DNA of 64,000 nt, from NCBI GenBank assembly GCA_031386985.1, contig JANNCV010000044.1, positions 417,333 to 481,332 on the forward strand, read 5' to 3'. Source of the stretch: JANJUB01 sp031386985 (GTDB taxonomy: Bacteria > Armatimonadota > Fimbriimonadia > Fimbriimonadales > Fimbriimonadaceae). The notes beneath the pieces are model-generated. The model saw only the letters and a list, made by a program, of their open reading frames with translations, was not told where the DNA came from and ran no database searches. The translations under genes were made by a program, and so were the position numbers. Positions 50,263 through 59,121 of this stretch are shown one piece after another (position 1 is the stretch's first letter; each line of letters opens with the position of its first letter).

Positions 50263-51336
50263 GTGAAACACTTCTCTCTCGCAATTGCGATGCTCGGCAT
50301 GGTCACGGTGGCTACCGCTGACGACCTGAAACCCCTAACGATTGGCGATCCTGCCCCAACTTTTAAGGTAACCGGTTGGGTTAAAGGTGAGCCTGTTAAG
50401 GAGCTCAAGAAAGGCAACATTTACGTTGTTGAGTTTTGGGCAACCTGGTGCGGCCCCTGCATTTCCTCGATGCCTCATCTAAGCGAGATGGCGAAAAAGT
50501 TTGAAGGCAGAGCGAGCCTGATTAGCATTAACACTTGGGACTTTGCCAAGGATGAGAACAAGGTGTTGGAAACCGACGAAGCCCATGTCGCTCGCGTAGC
50601 AAACTGGGTCAAAGAAAACGATGCGAAGATGCAGTACAACGTCGCCTATGACGACAGCAAAGACTTTATGTCAACTACTTGGATGCGCGCCGCCGGTCGA
50701 AACGGTATTCCTTGCGCATTCATCGTGAACGCCGATCAGCAAATTGCATGGATCGGCCACCCCATGCAAATGGAAGAAGTTCTGGATCAAGTAGTTGCAA
50801 ATACCTGGGACTTGAAGGCGTTTAAAACCAAGTTTGATGAGCAAGCTGCTAAGGCTAGAGAAGCCGCTGCGCTTCGAACTAAGATGGTTGAGTTGGCAAA
50901 AGCCGACGACATGGCCGGCTTCGAAGCCCTAATGGCAAAAGGCGACAAGGGCCAGGCGATTAGCAGCATCTTGACCGTTCCAAACTTCGCGGTTAAAGTT
51001 TTGGAGAAATATGCAGGCAAGGTTGAAGGGCTCTCTTCGACGAACATCTGCAGTATGTTGTCTTACATAGCCGCGAACAAAGAGGCGACAGCAGAGACTA
51101 AAACTTCGGCCGTAAAGATTTCCGAGAACTGCTTTAATGCTACACCCGAGGACCAGGCCGCGCTCGCCGCCGCTTACCACGCTAAATGTCTGTTTAGCGC
51201 GGGCAAGAAGGAAGAAGCGGTGGTTTGGATTGAGAAGGCGACCAGCTTGATTGATAAGCTCATGCCGGAGAATCAACGCCCGGGAATCCTAAAGTTCATC
51301 AACGACGCCAAGAAGCAATTCAGCGCGAACGGCTAA
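50263..51336 (+). CDS. Secreted TlpA/ResA-like thioredoxin-fold protein with long helical extension
   Basis: 357 residues from the GTG at 50263, placed by the -10 box and by the signal peptide (MKHFSLAIAMLGMVTVATA). The redox-active WCGPC is at C63/C66 in VVEFWATWCGPCISSMPHL. Residues 25-185 form an AhpC/TSA-type thioredoxin domain; the C-terminal 170 residues (EQAAKAREAAALRTKM...) are helical and of unknown role. Likely extracytoplasmic thiol reductant or oxidoreductase. A terminator follows. Confidence 0.88.
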   Translation: MKHFSLAIAMLGMVTVATADDLKPLTIGDPAPTFKVTGWVKGEPVKELKKGNIYVVEFWATWCGPCISSMPHLSEMAKKFEGRASLISINTWDFAKDENKVLETDEAHVARVANWVKENDAKMQYNVAYDDSKDFMSTTWMRAAGRNGIPCAFIVNADQQIAWIGHPMQMEEVLDQVVANTWDLKAFKTKFDEQAAKAREAAALRTKMVELAKADDMAGFEALMAKGDKGQAISSILTVPNFAVKVLEKYAGKVEGLSSTNICSMLSYIAANKEATAETKTSAVKISENCFNATPEDQAALAAAYHAKCLFSAGKKEEAVVWIEKATSLIDKLMPENQRPGILKFINDAKKQFSANG

Positions 51337-51360
51337 CCTCGGTCGAAAAGTATCTGATTC

Positions 51361-51386
51361 AGCCCCCGGCATCGCTGGGGGTTTTT
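51361..51386 (+). terminator. Rho-independent terminator after the TlpA-like gene
   Basis: AGCCCCCGGC, loop ATC, GCTGGGGG and five T (51361-51386); one G-T pair. An outer CTGATTC/GAATCAG pair (51354-51360, 51393-51399) extends it. Confidence 0.88.
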
Positions 51387-51415
51387 GTTAGCGAATCAGG
51401 TAAACCCAAGACTCT

Positions 51416-52063
51416 ATGTCTCTAAAGAACCGCTGGTCAAGCTGGAGATTCGGCCGGGCTATGCACTATTTGGAATGCGAAGAATTTGACAAGACTGAGA
51501 AAATCGGGCATCAGCTTGTTCAGGGCCACTACACGGGCGGATTTGAGATTCTTGGTCGCTTGGCATTGGGAATGGGGGATTACGCTGAGGCAATTTCCTG
51601 GTTGAAGCGCGGCCTTGACGAAGCCCCCGAGATACCAAACTTCTGGAGCTATCTGGGCCAATGCTATTCCGATACTGGAGAATATGACCTCGCAGAGCAT
51701 GCTTTCTGGCGCTACTGCGATTTGCAGCCAGATGAGCCGGCGGGCCACCTAAATCTAGCGGTCGTTTACGGTCGCAAAGGCGAGCCAGCCGCGGGACTAG
51801 AGGCCCTGACTGCGCAGTTGCTGGGGATGACACTTGGCGACGACGAATCGGTTCGACCCGAACGTGGCTACTTTACGATTCCTCTCGTGCCGATGAATCT
51901 GAGGCCATGGCGGTTAAACTTCAAAGCGAAGGGCTATCTACAGCTTCAACTATCGCTATTCATGGTCGGATACTCTTCGAGCGCGGCGAGCGCGAATCTG
52001 CTGGCCGGCTTGCCCTCAAGGCGATTGAACGAGACAAAACCTGTTTGGAGGCTCGCCAGCTAA
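51416..52063 (+). CDS. TPR-repeat protein, N-terminal part (frameshifted)
   Basis: 215 residues as read, of which about the first 150 are credible. TPR-like helices occur at GGFEILGRLALGMGDYAEAISW, NFWSYLGQCYSDTGEYDLAE and AGHLNLAVVYGRKGEPAAGL. The last 60 residues (LRPWRLNFKAKGYLQ...) look out of frame. One extra base near 51866 (GTGGCTAC, for instance GGG for GG) would give RGLLYDSSRADESEAMAVKLQ and lead into the 51907 frame. Cytoplasmic scaffold function likely. Confidence 0.55.
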   Translation: MSLKNRWSSWRFGRAMHYLECEEFDKTEKIGHQLVQGHYTGGFEILGRLALGMGDYAEAISWLKRGLDEAPEIPNFWSYLGQCYSDTGEYDLAEHAFWRYCDLQPDEPAGHLNLAVVYGRKGEPAAGLEALTAQLLGMTLGDDESVRPERGYFTIPLVPMNLRPWRLNFKAKGYLQLQLSLFMVGYSSSAASANLLAGLPSRRLNETKPVWRLAS

Positions 52064-52371
52064 TTCGAGAGCTTCATGGGTGTACTTCGGCGGACTCAAA
52101 GGTCTTTCATTGCTTGGTAAACGGAGTCGTCGCACTCCCATTTCCCCAGTGGAAAAACCTCTTTTCAAAGAAACCGCACCGGTTTAGCTTTGTCGCTAGC
52201 TTCCACGTCCAAGCGCCTACTTGCACAAAAGCACTAGAGTTCATCCGACCGTTTGAGGCATCCTCGTTGGAGCCTCTGACTATGGACGAATGTAAAGCGA
52301 CGGAGGAAGCCTTAAGCGGTTGCGACGGGGTTTTGTGGGTGGCGCGGGGATACGACTGTTACCGTGAGTAA
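51907..52371 (+). CDS. TPR-repeat protein, C-terminal part (frameshifted)
   Basis: 154 residues in the second frame. Residues 13-55 (STIAIHGRILFERGERESAGRLALKAIERD) continue the TPR pattern. The following 100 residues (FHCLVNGVVALPFPQWKN...) are unassigned. The ATG at 51907 lies inside the first frame and has no Shine-Dalgarno, consistent with one broken gene of about 318 residues. Confidence 0.5.
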   Translation: MAVKLQSEGLSTASTIAIHGRILFERGERESAGRLALKAIERDKTCLEARQLIRELHGCTSADSKVFHCLVNGVVALPFPQWKNLFSKKPHRFSFVASFHVQAPTCTKALEFIRPFEASSLEPLTMDECKATEEALSGCDGVLWVARGYDCYRE

Positions 52372-52455
52372 ACAAAACATGCCCTCCTTATCATCGGTTA
52401 TGGCCCTAAACAGATAATAACTTTCAGAAATTCGGGTGTTGTTATCGCCAGGCGA

Positions 52456-52782
52456 TCATATGAGCTCGATTTTGCCGACAATCGCGTTGTTTAGAGCTTC
52501 CAAGTCTTCGGCCGGGATCCACCACTCCGTGTGAGTCTGTCCGCCCACCTTCTGAATCTCGTATCTCGCCATAAACTCTGCTTGAACCTCGAACTTCGCA
52601 ACATAGCCGACCCCGTACCGAGTCACATTCCATTTCTCGGTGATCTCGCGGGCGTAGGCTTCGTTCGTTACTGGGTAGAAAATGGGTTGCTCTGGCCGGC
52701 GGGGAGGCCAACGGGTGAAGCCGTTTTGAACGAGCAAATCATATTCCGCCGGGCCGAGGGGGCGATAGAGAGTGGTGGTCAC
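52456..52782 (-). CDS. Conserved small protein, unknown function (possible ADP-ribosylation-related family)
   Basis: 108 residues from a GTG at 52782. The sequence TTLYRPLGPAEYDLLVQNGF, then PEQPIFYPVTNEAYAREI and WWIPAEDLEALNNAIVGKIE, is that of a widespread small family often annotated as ADP-ribosylation/crystallin J1-like. I recall the family from its consensus, not from a search, and its activity is unknown. Soluble, no signal. Confidence 0.6.
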   Translation of the reverse strand: MTTTLYRPLGPAEYDLLVQNGFTRWPPRRPEQPIFYPVTNEAYAREITEKWNVTRYGVGYVAKFEVQAEFMARYEIQKVGGQTHTEWWIPAEDLEALNNAIVGKIELI

Positions 52783-52868
52783 GGGTTCTGAGATTATGCG
52801 CCCAAAACGGGCAAAGGGAGTGAATCGCGTTCGCCAACATGCCGCTAACGAGTAGACTCCAAACTGGC

Positions 52869-53549
52869 ATGCTCCCCCTACGAAACAATCATCGCGTCAA
52901 ACGCATGCCGTTGTTGACCTACACGATCATCGCCCTCAATATTTTCATCTATCTTTGGGATAGAAATTGGCATCCTTTCGCCCCTTCGATCTTCTTCGGC
53001 GGCCTGCAAATGCGCCCAGTTGATATATCCCATGTGTTCTCCGGCGGAGATCGGATGGCGTTGGTTACCCTCATAACTTCGATGTTTTTGCACGGAAACA
53101 TCGCGCATTTGATCGGAAACTTGCTTTATTTGCTCACCTTTGGTGAGGCTATCGAATATGCGCTTGGCTCGTGGCGGCTGCTTATTTACTATCTGTTTTG
53201 GGGTCTGATCGCCGCCGGGACCCAGGTGTTTGTGAATCCGCAAGCAACTAATCCGGTATTGGGAGCCTCTGGCGCAATCGGCGGAGTTTTGGGCGCGTAT
53301 TTCTTGCTTTACCCTGCCAGCCGTATCGAGCTTTTCCTTTATGTAACCACGCTCGTAGTGGATGCGTGGATATTGCTCGGGCTCTGGTTTCTGTATCAAA
53401 TTCTGGTTCCCGTTGAGGGAGTGGCGAACTGGGCACATGCGGGCGGGTTCGTTGCGGGGATGGCAACCGTCCTCATCATGGGTGGGCGGAAGAAGGTTCT
53501 GGAAGGTAAAGAAGAGGATTATGGGGAAGATGACGATGACGACGAATAA
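52869..53549 (+). CDS. Rhomboid-family intramembrane serine protease
   Basis: 226 residues from the ATG at 52869; MLPLRNNHRVKRMPLLTYTI is a standard rhomboid N-terminus, so the longer frame from 52839 is less likely. Six membrane helices are visible. The catalytic serine is S134 in GASGAIGGVLGAY and the histidine H190 in NWAHAGG. The acidic tail (EEDYGEDDDDDE) is a feature of this copy. The next gene's ATG overlaps its end. Confidence 0.9.
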   Translation: MLPLRNNHRVKRMPLLTYTIIALNIFIYLWDRNWHPFAPSIFFGGLQMRPVDISHVFSGGDRMALVTLITSMFLHGNIAHLIGNLLYLLTFGEAIEYALGSWRLLIYYLFWGLIAAGTQVFVNPQATNPVLGASGAIGGVLGAYFLLYPASRIELFLYVTTLVVDAWILLGLWFLYQILVPVEGVANWAHAGGFVAGMATVLIMGGRKKVLEGKEEDYGEDDDDDE

Positions 53550-55353
53550 GGTCCCGATTTGGGTTTGGGCTTCGATTCTCCTCACGGCATTGGTGAGCGG
53601 TTTATCGTTGGCTCAACGGTACCGGGCAGAGTCACTGAACAAAGCGGTTGGCATCGTCGCGGATTGGGATACGATCGAAACTCTAGCTGCGGGAGCCGGA
53701 ATGTGGGATTCCGATGCACTTTCCAAACTGAAAGCGGCCGGACTTACCGGGGTCGTTGTCGGCGAGAAAACGCTGGGCGAGTTCCTTGGCGACAAAACGA
53801 GCTTTGAGCGAATCACCGAAGAAATGGCTGTTTCCGGAGGTGGGCCAACCTCGCTTTCAACTCGTCAGTATGACCGGATCGCCCACGCGATTCGACTGCG
53901 GTATCCTCTTTACGCGAACCTAAATCTGCCGCGGGACTCGCTTCTGATGAACGTCTCAATCGGGCCCGATCCTGTCGGAACAGCGAAAGCCAAGGAGTCT
54001 GGCTTAGCCCTGATCGCGAGAATAAACAACCCGCCGGGAGTAAGTGAAGCGTACGTCAGAGGCATGATCGCGCTCGCCAAGCAAGATGGAGTGAGGTATT
54101 TCTTACCCGTTGGCGATCAAGTCCTGGGCCGCCGCGATGCCCTTAAAGCCCTCGATGAATCGCTAACCAGCGCGGGCATAAACTACTGCGCCCCCGAGTT
54201 TGCAAAAATCGGGGGCGACCAGAACATGGTTGAAATGAATCCAGGAAATGTGATTCGGCTCCATTCTGCGCAGACTCAAGAGCTTGATAAGCTCTCGCAA
54301 AGTGCGGCAGTTGAGAGGTACGTAAAGGCTCTCAGTGAGCGAAATCAGCGCATGCTCTTGGTGCGACCGCTGTCCTTTGCCTCGGCCGATCCGGTCGAGA
54401 GCTTTGCTTCTTTCCTTGCCGCCATAAAGAAAGGGGCTCAAGCCGAGGGCTACACTTTGGCTGCACCGCATCCATTTACAGATTCTGGCGTTTCAAAGAT
54501 CATCTTCATTTTGATAGCAATCGCTATGGGACCGGCTCTGTTCTGGCTCGGCGGATTGTTCTTCCAAAGCCGAAACATCCAAATCATTGGCGGTCTTGCC
54601 CTTGGACTGCTGGTGGTGGCTTGTCTCAAGGAACAAGGCCGACAGATCGCCGCCCTGGTCGCGGCGACTCTTTTCCCGCTCGTTGCTTTTTCCATCTTGG
54701 ACCGTATCCGGGAGAATCTGAAGAACGTTGCACTCCTGTTTCTAATCGTCTCCGCAGTTTCTCTCACCGGTGGTTTAGCGGTGGCGGGCCTGCTCAACGG
54801 GTTGCCGTTCCTCGTAAGGGCTGATGTGTTCAGTGGAGTCAAGGTCGCACATTTCTTGCCCATCGGATTAATCGGGGCTTGCTTCTTCTGGCGGCTTACT
54901 CCCGCCAAAGAGATCATGCGCAACCCAATCCTTTGGAGTCAGGCCGCGCTTTCAGTTCTCATTTTGATGGGCTTTGCTTTTATGGCGAGCCGAACCGGTA
55001 ACGACAGCCCAACTGGAGTCAGCGGCCCTGAATTGGCCTTTCGGTCTCTGCTCGAGCAGTTCCTAGTGGTGCGACCGAGAACCAAAGAATTGCTGCTCGG
55101 TCACCCCGCCATGATCGTCGCCATCGGCTTGCTCATCCGAAGCCAAACCGTAGAAAGGTTGCGCGGCTGGGCCGTTCTGGCGCTTATGTTGGGCGCAATC
55201 GGGCAGACGAGCGTCGTAAACACAATGTGTCACTTGCACACTCCGTTAATGGTTAGTTTAACGAGAATCGGGGTTGGGTTGGTACTGGGCGGTATAATCG
55301 GGCTCATGGTATGGGGAGCGGTTAATCGCTTCAGCGCTCTTCGAGAAAAGTAA
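53521..55353 (+). CDS. DUF5693 family membrane protein
   Basis: 610 residues from the ATG at 53521 within the end of the rhomboid gene; ATGs at 53530 and 53536 are alternatives, the last with GGGGA eight bases ahead. An N-terminal helix (WVWASILLTALVSGLSLA), a long extracytoplasmic TIM-barrel-like part (LKAAGLTGVVVGEKTLGEFL; YFLPVGDQVLG) and eight or so C-terminal helices match DUF5693. In many Firmicutes this family precedes csaB, as here, suggesting a role in exporting or modifying cell-wall polymer. Confidence 0.8.
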   Translation: MGKMTMTTNKVPIWVWASILLTALVSGLSLAQRYRAESLNKAVGIVADWDTIETLAAGAGMWDSDALSKLKAAGLTGVVVGEKTLGEFLGDKTSFERITEEMAVSGGGPTSLSTRQYDRIAHAIRLRYPLYANLNLPRDSLLMNVSIGPDPVGTAKAKESGLALIARINNPPGVSEAYVRGMIALAKQDGVRYFLPVGDQVLGRRDALKALDESLTSAGINYCAPEFAKIGGDQNMVEMNPGNVIRLHSAQTQELDKLSQSAAVERYVKALSERNQRMLLVRPLSFASADPVESFASFLAAIKKGAQAEGYTLAAPHPFTDSGVSKIIFILIAIAMGPALFWLGGLFFQSRNIQIIGGLALGLLVVACLKEQGRQIAALVAATLFPLVAFSILDRIRENLKNVALLFLIVSAVSLTGGLAVAGLLNGLPFLVRADVFSGVKVAHFLPIGLIGACFFWRLTPAKEIMRNPILWSQAALSVLILMGFAFMASRTGNDSPTGVSGPELAFRSLLEQFLVVRPRTKELLLGHPAMIVAIGLLIRSQTVERLRGWAVLALMLGAIGQTSVVNTMCHLHTPLMVSLTRIGVGLVLGGIIGLMVWGAVNRFSALREK

Positions 55354-56426
55354 TGCCGCATCTATTGTTAGCTGGCCACTTCGGCTGTGGGAATCTGGGG
55401 GACGATGCCATCATGCTGGGTTTCGTAGGTTCCCTAACAGGTGATTACGAGCTTACGCTGATGAGCGGCGCGCCCGAAGTCACCTTTCGGAACTATAACA
55501 TCCGCTCCGTTCCTCGCCGCGATTTTAACGTCTTCAAATACGAAATGGAACGAGCTGATGCCCTTGTCTTTTGTGGCGGGAGCGTTTTTCAAGATGTTAC
55601 GAGTGCGGGTAGCGTTGGATATTACGCTCAACTGGTCAAAATCGCCAAGAAACTCGGAAAGAAGGTTTTCATGGTGGGACAGGGCGTTGGCCCCCTACGC
55701 GGCGGATGCGCGAAGGGCTGGGCGCGAAATGCTTTTAACATGGCCGACGCCATCGTTTGTCGCGATCCAGCCTCGCCGGCGGTTCTGAAGAGCATCGGCG
55801 TTACTCGCCCGGTGCAAATTGGCGCAGATTGTGCTTTTTTGTTGACCCCACCCCCGGGCGGCGATGAAACGACTTTTGGAGTCGGAACTACAAAAACCGT
55901 CGGGATCGCTCCTCGCCCTTACGGCAAAAACCCGAAGGAAGCCATTCAGATGTTTGGCGAGTTAGCGCGACTGATCTCGCAAAATCAAATGGTGCCGGTG
56001 ATGGTTGAGCTTGATTCGAAATTCGACGGTCCACTCATCATGGAAATCGGTAAAGCATTGGGCGGCAAGGTCCCCGAAATTCGAAAGCTAGACACTCCAA
56101 CGCAACTACAGTCCCGGCTTGCGCGCCTCGATAGCATTATCTCTATGCGATTGCATGGCGGAATCTTGGCCGCAACCGTTGGCGTTCCGGCAATGATGCT
56201 CTCTTATGATCCGAAGGTCACTGCGTTCGCTAAAATGATGGGCTTTGATTCACCCTTGACCACGGATGGATTGACGGCTCAACGAGTCTTGGATAGCTTC
56301 ATGCAGTTTAGAAAAGATCGCGACCGCTACGACAAGATTTTGGCCCAGAGGATGGAAGAGTTCAAGAAAGGCGCCATGCTCAATGTTGAAGTCGTCATGG
56401 ACTCGTTTCGCGGCTCCAAGAGTTGA
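55353..56426 (+). CDS. csaB: CsaB-type polysaccharide pyruvyl transferase
   Basis: 357 residues; its ATG overlaps the preceding stop (TAATG). GHFGCGNLGDDAIMLGF is the CsaB N-terminus, followed by FCGGSVFQDVTS, GQGVGPLRGG and RLHGGILAATVGVP near the end. CsaB transfers pyruvate from phosphoenolpyruvate to a cell-wall polymer, creating the ligand for SLH domains of S-layer proteins. Presence with DUF5693 predicts SLH-anchored surface proteins in this organism, none of which I see in the window. Confidence 0.92.
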   Translation: MPHLLLAGHFGCGNLGDDAIMLGFVGSLTGDYELTLMSGAPEVTFRNYNIRSVPRRDFNVFKYEMERADALVFCGGSVFQDVTSAGSVGYYAQLVKIAKKLGKKVFMVGQGVGPLRGGCAKGWARNAFNMADAIVCRDPASPAVLKSIGVTRPVQIGADCAFLLTPPPGGDETTFGVGTTKTVGIAPRPYGKNPKEAIQMFGELARLISQNQMVPVMVELDSKFDGPLIMEIGKALGGKVPEIRKLDTPTQLQSRLARLDSIISMRLHGGILAATVGVPAMMLSYDPKVTAFAKMMGFDSPLTTDGLTAQRVLDSFMQFRKDRDRYDKILAQRMEEFKKGAMLNVEVVMDSFRGSKS

Positions 56427-56449
56427 CTTTTGTTGAGCGTTTCTAATAC

Positions 56450-56455
56450 TATCGT
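56450..56455 (+). promoter_or_regulatory. Possible -10 box of the 56462 gene, leaderless
   Basis: TATCGT ends six bases before the ATG at 56462. TTGACT (56423-56428) is present but 21 bases upstream; other overlapping -10 choices (TACTAT, AATACT) fit it better, so the assignment is uncertain. Confidence 0.35.
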
Positions 56456-56461
56456 GTAGAT

Positions 56462-56989
56462 ATGATTCGGAACAAAGATCACAACAAGCTCGGCACCATT
56501 ATCATGGTCGGCATTGGCAGCATTGTTGTTGGCATTGGATTGATTGGATTTGGGCTCTTCGCATTTCCCTTCGTCGGAACTGGAGGAGCGGCCATGGTTG
56601 GGTTGGGCATTTTGCTTTCGTCGGTCGGGGGCGTCATGACCCTAGGTTCGATCGTCTACGGAATCCGGCTGGAAAAAGGTGACTCGTCCACAACGGAAGT
56701 CGTCTTGGTTAACGATGCGTTGATTATCGGAAGGTTTGCCACGAACGCCATCGGCGAAATGTTGTTTGATGAAGCCTATGTGGACTTCGATGATCCTAAA
56801 ACCAAGCTCTATGTAAAAGTCGAAATCCCGGGCCGGCCCTCGATTGAGTTAACCACGAATCGAGCGGTCTGGTCCAATTGTTGCGAAGGGATGCGCGGAG
56901 CGGCGCACGTACAAGGCAATTGGCTTGGACAATTCGAACCCAAACTACCGCCGATTCGAACATCCGGCAATCCCTATCGGAATGATTAG
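56462..56989 (+). CDS. Two-TM protein of unknown function
   Basis: 175 residues with two hydrophobic segments (about 12-34, IIMVGIGSIVVGIGLIGFGLF, and 42-65, AAMVGLGILLSSVGGVMTLGS) and a soluble beta-rich C-terminal half ending SGNPYRND. No family recognised. It has its own promoter and does not appear to belong to the csaB operon. Confidence 0.6.
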   Translation: MIRNKDHNKLGTIIMVGIGSIVVGIGLIGFGLFAFPFVGTGGAAMVGLGILLSSVGGVMTLGSIVYGIRLEKGDSSTTEVVLVNDALIIGRFATNAIGEMLFDEAYVDFDDPKTKLYVKVEIPGRPSIELTTNRAVWSNCCEGMRGAAHVQGNWLGQFEPKLPPIRTSGNPYRND

Positions 56990-57066
56990 TGGTTCGGGGG
57001 AAGTTCGATATGGAGCCTAGTCTTAGGTGCAACAGAAGCAGACCTACCCGGAACGACTTTTCGATA

Positions 57067-59121
57067 TTACAACCCGATCCGTGCCGCCGCTTCGTAGATA
57101 TCATCAAACGCCCGCATTCCGTCCGGCATATTCTCAAAAATCTGCTCTCCGTAAGCCTTCGTTCGCAACCGCGGGTCGAGCAAAGCGATAATGCCCCGAT
57201 CCTCGTTTGTACGAATAAGTCGCCCCGCTCCCTGTCGCATTAACATCTTCGCGTTCTGCAACGAAAAGCCCGTAAATGGGTCTTGGCCCTGCGAGTTCAT
57301 CCAAGCATTACGCGCCACCGAAGGCGGATCAACCGGAACCTCGAACGGGATCCGCACAATAGCAACGCATGATAATGTCTCACCTGGGGCATCGAAACCT
57401 GTCCAAAACGAGCGCAGGGCGAACATCGAAGAGGAAATTTCCTGCTTGAATTTCTCGCCAGTCGAGGCCGCCCCGCTGAACCTTTGCACATAAATCGGAA
57501 ACTCATCGCTTGCGGGCATAAGCTGGTGGACGGCCTCCATTTCCTTTCGGCTGTGAAACAGAACAAGCGTTCGCCCATTGCATGCTTCGATAATGGTTTG
57601 AATCTCTCGAGCAAGTTTGTCGTAGTAAACAATCTGCAAGCTTGGCTCGCGGGCCTGGGCCGGGTCTATCAATTTGCCCGCAGCCGGAACGTAAAGTGAT
57701 GCTTGAGTTGCCCAGTCAAACGGGCTTGGTAACACATCTTCAAAGTCAGCTTTCGCCCCCGTTGTTCGTTGAAAGAAATCAAAGTTGCGATCCACCGCGA
57801 GCGTGGCCGAAAGGCAAGCCCAGGGCGTTTTGTCCCATAAGATCGGCTTGAGCGCACTTGCGATATCTACGACGTCGTACCGCAAAATCGCTTCGCGTCC
57901 CGCGAATCCCCCCGCCGTGTAGGTAACGCCAACTTCGGCCTCGCTCTCTCGCGTAAAGAGCCCTTTGCAACCCGCGCCAAACTCGCTGAGGAACATCATG
58001 TAGTTGCGCACGGTATCGCGAGCGTCGTCCGAATTGACCCCTTCCGTTTGCCAGCGATCCAAGCTCTGCTCGACCTCTTTGGCGAAGGTATGGGTGAGGT
58101 CGGCGATTTCAGACGACAAGTTTTCGGCTCCCGCCGTCGAGTGGGGTTTGCGCGCTTTGATCTGGGGCGATTGCTCGAGTTCATCTGGGGTGGCCCGAAA
58201 GATCTCTCCCGATCCAACCACGATTGCGGGGAGCCGCTCGGCCATGACGTGGGTTCGCTCTGCGAAAGTATCGCAAAGTTGGTTCCAACCGGTGGGGTCG
58301 CCCGCATCCATGCTCAGTTGTCCGAGGGTCGCCTGGAGCTTCTGAGAAACGCCAATAACCTGGCCTAACTTTGCTTGACTCAACTCAAATTCAAGAGCGT
58401 TTTGGGCCGCCGAATGCAAGTCGTGCGCTTCATCAAAGATAATGAAATCCAGCTTGCCGAGCATCGTAAGCTCGTCCTGTGATGCCTGTCTCAAAAGCGC
58501 ATCTTGCAAAATCAAGCTGTGGTTCGTGATGACGATGTTAGCCTTTTCCGCCCCTCTCCGTGCCCGGTAGTAATAGCAATCGTGGTAGTAAGGACACAGC
58601 CGGGCGGGGCAAACGGGAGGGGCGCTCACGGCTTGCCAAAGCTCCATCATCTCACGGCCCTTTTTGGGCACCCAGGTTCGAAACTCCGATTCGATACCGA
58701 GGCGCGCATTTCGCCGAAACTCTCGTGTCGTTCCCGCATGATGCTCGGCCATGCTCGCTTGACAAGCGTAACGCTGACGACCGATCAAAAACTCAGTTCT
58801 CACGTCAATAGTCGTACCTTCAACTTCGAACAACGACAGGGCCAAAGGCAGATCCTTGCGCCAATACTGCTCGGCGAGCACGTTGGTGTAAGTTCCGATC
58901 GCGATACGCTTTTGATGCGCGATGCTATGAGCGATGGCGGGAACCAGGGTAGCCAGCGATTTACCCAGACCCGTTGGAGCTTCAAAGCAGCCCGTCCGGC
59001 CTGAAGCAATGCAATCCGAGAGGAGCAGCGCGAGTTGAGTTTGATCGGGACGATCTACGTAGCCGGGGCGCTGAGCCAGCCGCGCCATCGCGAGTTCGAT
59101 GAGATCGTTGGCGACGCTCAT
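57067..59121 (-). CDS. DinG/XPD-family ATP-dependent DNA helicase with Fe-S cysteines
   Basis: 684 residues. Walker A is APTGLGKS (about 48-55), the DEAH box reads FDEAHD near 235, and a cysteine group (CQAS; CPARLCPYYHDC) between motifs I and II fits the XPD/DinG 4Fe-4S domain. The C-terminal motif QGAGRLIRTNEDRGIIALLDPR completes superfamily 2. The family unwinds 5'-to-3' and resolves R-loops or damaged DNA. It overlaps the rnhC stop (ATGA); pairing a DinG-like helicase with an RNase H suggests R-loop removal. Confidence 0.9.
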   Translation of the reverse strand: MSVANDLIELAMARLAQRPGYVDRPDQTQLALLLSDCIASGRTGCFEAPTGLGKSLATLVPAIAHSIAHQKRIAIGTYTNVLAEQYWRKDLPLALSLFEVEGTTIDVRTEFLIGRQRYACQASMAEHHAGTTREFRRNARLGIESEFRTWVPKKGREMMELWQAVSAPPVCPARLCPYYHDCYYYRARRGAEKANIVITNHSLILQDALLRQASQDELTMLGKLDFIIFDEAHDLHSAAQNALEFELSQAKLGQVIGVSQKLQATLGQLSMDAGDPTGWNQLCDTFAERTHVMAERLPAIVVGSGEIFRATPDELEQSPQIKARKPHSTAGAENLSSEIADLTHTFAKEVEQSLDRWQTEGVNSDDARDTVRNYMMFLSEFGAGCKGLFTRESEAEVGVTYTAGGFAGREAILRYDVVDIASALKPILWDKTPWACLSATLAVDRNFDFFQRTTGAKADFEDVLPSPFDWATQASLYVPAAGKLIDPAQAREPSLQIVYYDKLAREIQTIIEACNGRTLVLFHSRKEMEAVHQLMPASDEFPIYVQRFSGAASTGEKFKQEISSSMFALRSFWTGFDAPGETLSCVAIVRIPFEVPVDPPSVARNAWMNSQGQDPFTGFSLQNAKMLMRQGAGRLIRTNEDRGIIALLDPRLRTKAYGEQIFENMPDGMRAFDDIYEAAARIGL

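Noticed and set aside
53362..53520. N-terminal extension of the DUF5693 gene
   Set aside because: The extension is an out-of-frame reading of the rhomboid gene; a proper membrane-leading start exists at 53521.
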